Shown one piece after another: positions 5,159 to 6,003 of a DNA stretch of 6,003 nucleotides. The notes beneath the pieces were generated by a model. That model did no database searches. It was not told the DNA's origin and saw only the letters and a program-made list of their open reading frames with translations. Made by a program: the position numbers and the translations under genes. Position 1 is the stretch's first letter. Each line of letters begins with the position of its first letter. Source of the DNA: Bacteroidales bacterium (lineage in GTDB: Bacteria; Bacteroidota; Bacteroidia; Bacteroidales; VadinHA17); contig DOTV01000064.1 of NCBI GenBank assembly GCA_003520925.1, positions 1,182-7,184 of the forward strand, read 5' to 3'.

Positions 5159-6003
5159 ATGTCGTCCGACCGCATAAGCTCAATAGATATAATGCGTGGC
5201 CTGACACTCCTTCTGATGCTTTTTGTAAATGACCTGAATATGGATGTAGCCCCTGCCTGGCTCGGTCATATGAAAGCTGATTTCGACGGAATGGGGCTGG
5301 CTGACTGGGTATTTCCCGGATTTCTTTTCATGGTTGGAATGGCAATCCCGTATTCATTCTCAAAAAGGATATCACAGGGAATGACTCTGCCTGAAAACAG
5401 CAGGCATATATTTATCAGAACGATTAGCTTATTGATAATTGGTGTTCTGATGCTCAACACCGGAAGGGTTAATCAGGAACTTACCGGGATCAGCGAAAAT
5501 TTGTGGGCCCTGATGATGTATGTCGGAGTATTTCTTATCTGGAACGATTATGTCAATAAAGACAAGAAGTTTTTTAAAATTACCGGTTTGCGACTGGCTG
5601 GAATAGGAATCCTGGTTATACTTGTACTAAAATTCAGATCCGGTCAGCCCGTTAATGAAGGTTCCCTGATAACAGGCTGGTGGGGGATCCTCGGACTGAT
5701 AGGATGGGGATATCTTGTTACAGCATTTACATATCAGTTTTGCCGTGAATCAATCTTGAAAACTGCCGCTGTCACCCTCTTTTTTCTCCTTCTTAATATC
5801 CTTTCAGGTTTGAAACTCCTTGAATTTCTCAATCCTGTAAAACCTCTTCTTGGTGTTATTATTGAAGGGAATGTTCCCTTTATAGTACTGACCGGTTTAA
5901 CAGCAGGTCTGATACTCAGAAAAACTACCCGATCGGGTCATAATATGGTGCTGCTGACTTTTTCTGCGCTGGCAGCTGTTTGTCTTGTTTCCGGATTTTT
6001 TTT
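5159..6003 (+). CDS. DUF5009 / HGSNAT-like polytopic membrane acyltransferase, N-terminal 281 residues (cut by right window edge)
   Basis: The frame is open from the ATG at 5159 to the window end, giving 281 whole codons. This start keeps the family opening SSIDIMRGLTLLLMLFVNDL (7-26); the in-frame ATG at 5192 would cut into it. The segment PAWLGHMKADFDGMGLADWVFPGFLFMVGMAIPYSF (32-67) is characteristic of DUF5009 proteins, relatives of heparan-alpha-glucosaminide N-acetyltransferase. In that enzyme an N-terminal His takes part in acetyl transfer, and His37 is the candidate equivalent. Hydrophobic segments at about 11-25, 49-66, 86-100, 114-128, 143-158, 173-191, 202-217, 238-253 and 263-281 indicate about nine membrane spans so far; the remainder is off the window. 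The expected role is moving an acyl group from a cytoplasmic donor to a glycan at or beyond the inner membrane; the acceptor is unknown. It faces away from the hydrolase operon across 140 bp. Confidence 0.87.
   Translation, partial: MSSDRISSIDIMRGLTLLLMLFVNDLNMDVAPAWLGHMKADFDGMGLADWVFPGFLFMVGMAIPYSFSKRISQGMTLPENSRHIFIRTISLLIIGVLMLNTGRVNQELTGISENLWALMMYVGVFLIWNDYVNKDKKFFKITGLRLAGIGILVILVLKFRSGQPVNEGSLITGWWGILGLIGWGYLVTAFTYQFCRESILKTAAVTLFFLLLNILSGLKLLEFLNPVKPLLGVIIEGNVPFIVLTGLTAGLILRKTTRSGHNMVLLTFSALAAVCLVSGFF

Noticed and set aside
5996..6003. Run of eight T at the right edge as a possible slippage or phase-variation tract in the acyltransferase gene.
   Set aside because: The run is cut by the window end and encodes Phe-Phe in a membrane segment, where T-rich codons are expected. 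Its true length and effect cannot be judged.

Overview
The window looks like a piece of a Bacteroidetes (Bacteroidota) chromosome, probably from the Bacteroidales/Marinilabiliales side. This is inferred from four things: exported proteins whose signal peptides end just before Gln (AQ, GQ), leaders without clear Shine-Dalgarno sequences, AT-rich spacers, and a DUF5009-type membrane acyltransferase, a family typical of this phylum. No RNA gene, insertion sequence, CRISPR array or phage gene was seen.

Layout. Positions 1-5018 hold four co-directional minus-strand genes. In transcription order they are: a 672-aa secreted hydrolase of the Abhydrolase_10 (PF20091) type (5018-3000), a 412-aa esterase of the Esterase-D/CE1-like type with an N-terminal E-set domain (2959-1721), a 389-aa paralogue of that esterase (1647-478), and an exported metallo-beta-lactamase-fold protein that runs off the left edge (450-1). 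The spacers are 40, 73 and 27 bp and no convincing terminator is visible, so the four are probably one operon. A 140-bp AT-rich divergent region (5019-5158) separates them from a plus-strand gene (5159-6003, cut by the right edge) for a polytopic membrane protein of the DUF5009 / HGSNAT-like acyltransferase group.

How they may fit together. All four operon products carry signal peptides and look like hydrolases of esters or similar bonds, acting outside the cytoplasm. The divergent gene is of a type thought to move acyl groups onto glycans across the membrane. A set for removing and adding acyl groups on an envelope or environmental glycan or aromatic ester is plausible, but nothing here identifies the substrate. 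There is no SusC/SusD pair or glycoside hydrolase in view, so this is not a recognisable polysaccharide utilisation locus within the window.

The most unusual non-coding structures are a five-copy 7-bp tandem repeat that starts exactly at the stop codon of the first esterase, an 18-bp perfect palindrome inside the signal-peptide codons of the same gene, and a cluster of TAATCAWT boxes in the divergent promoter region. The second esterase has altered residues at two positions normally conserved in its family's active site. Overall this is a fairly ordinary accessory hydrolase cluster with a few points worth checking, not an evident new defence or mobile system.
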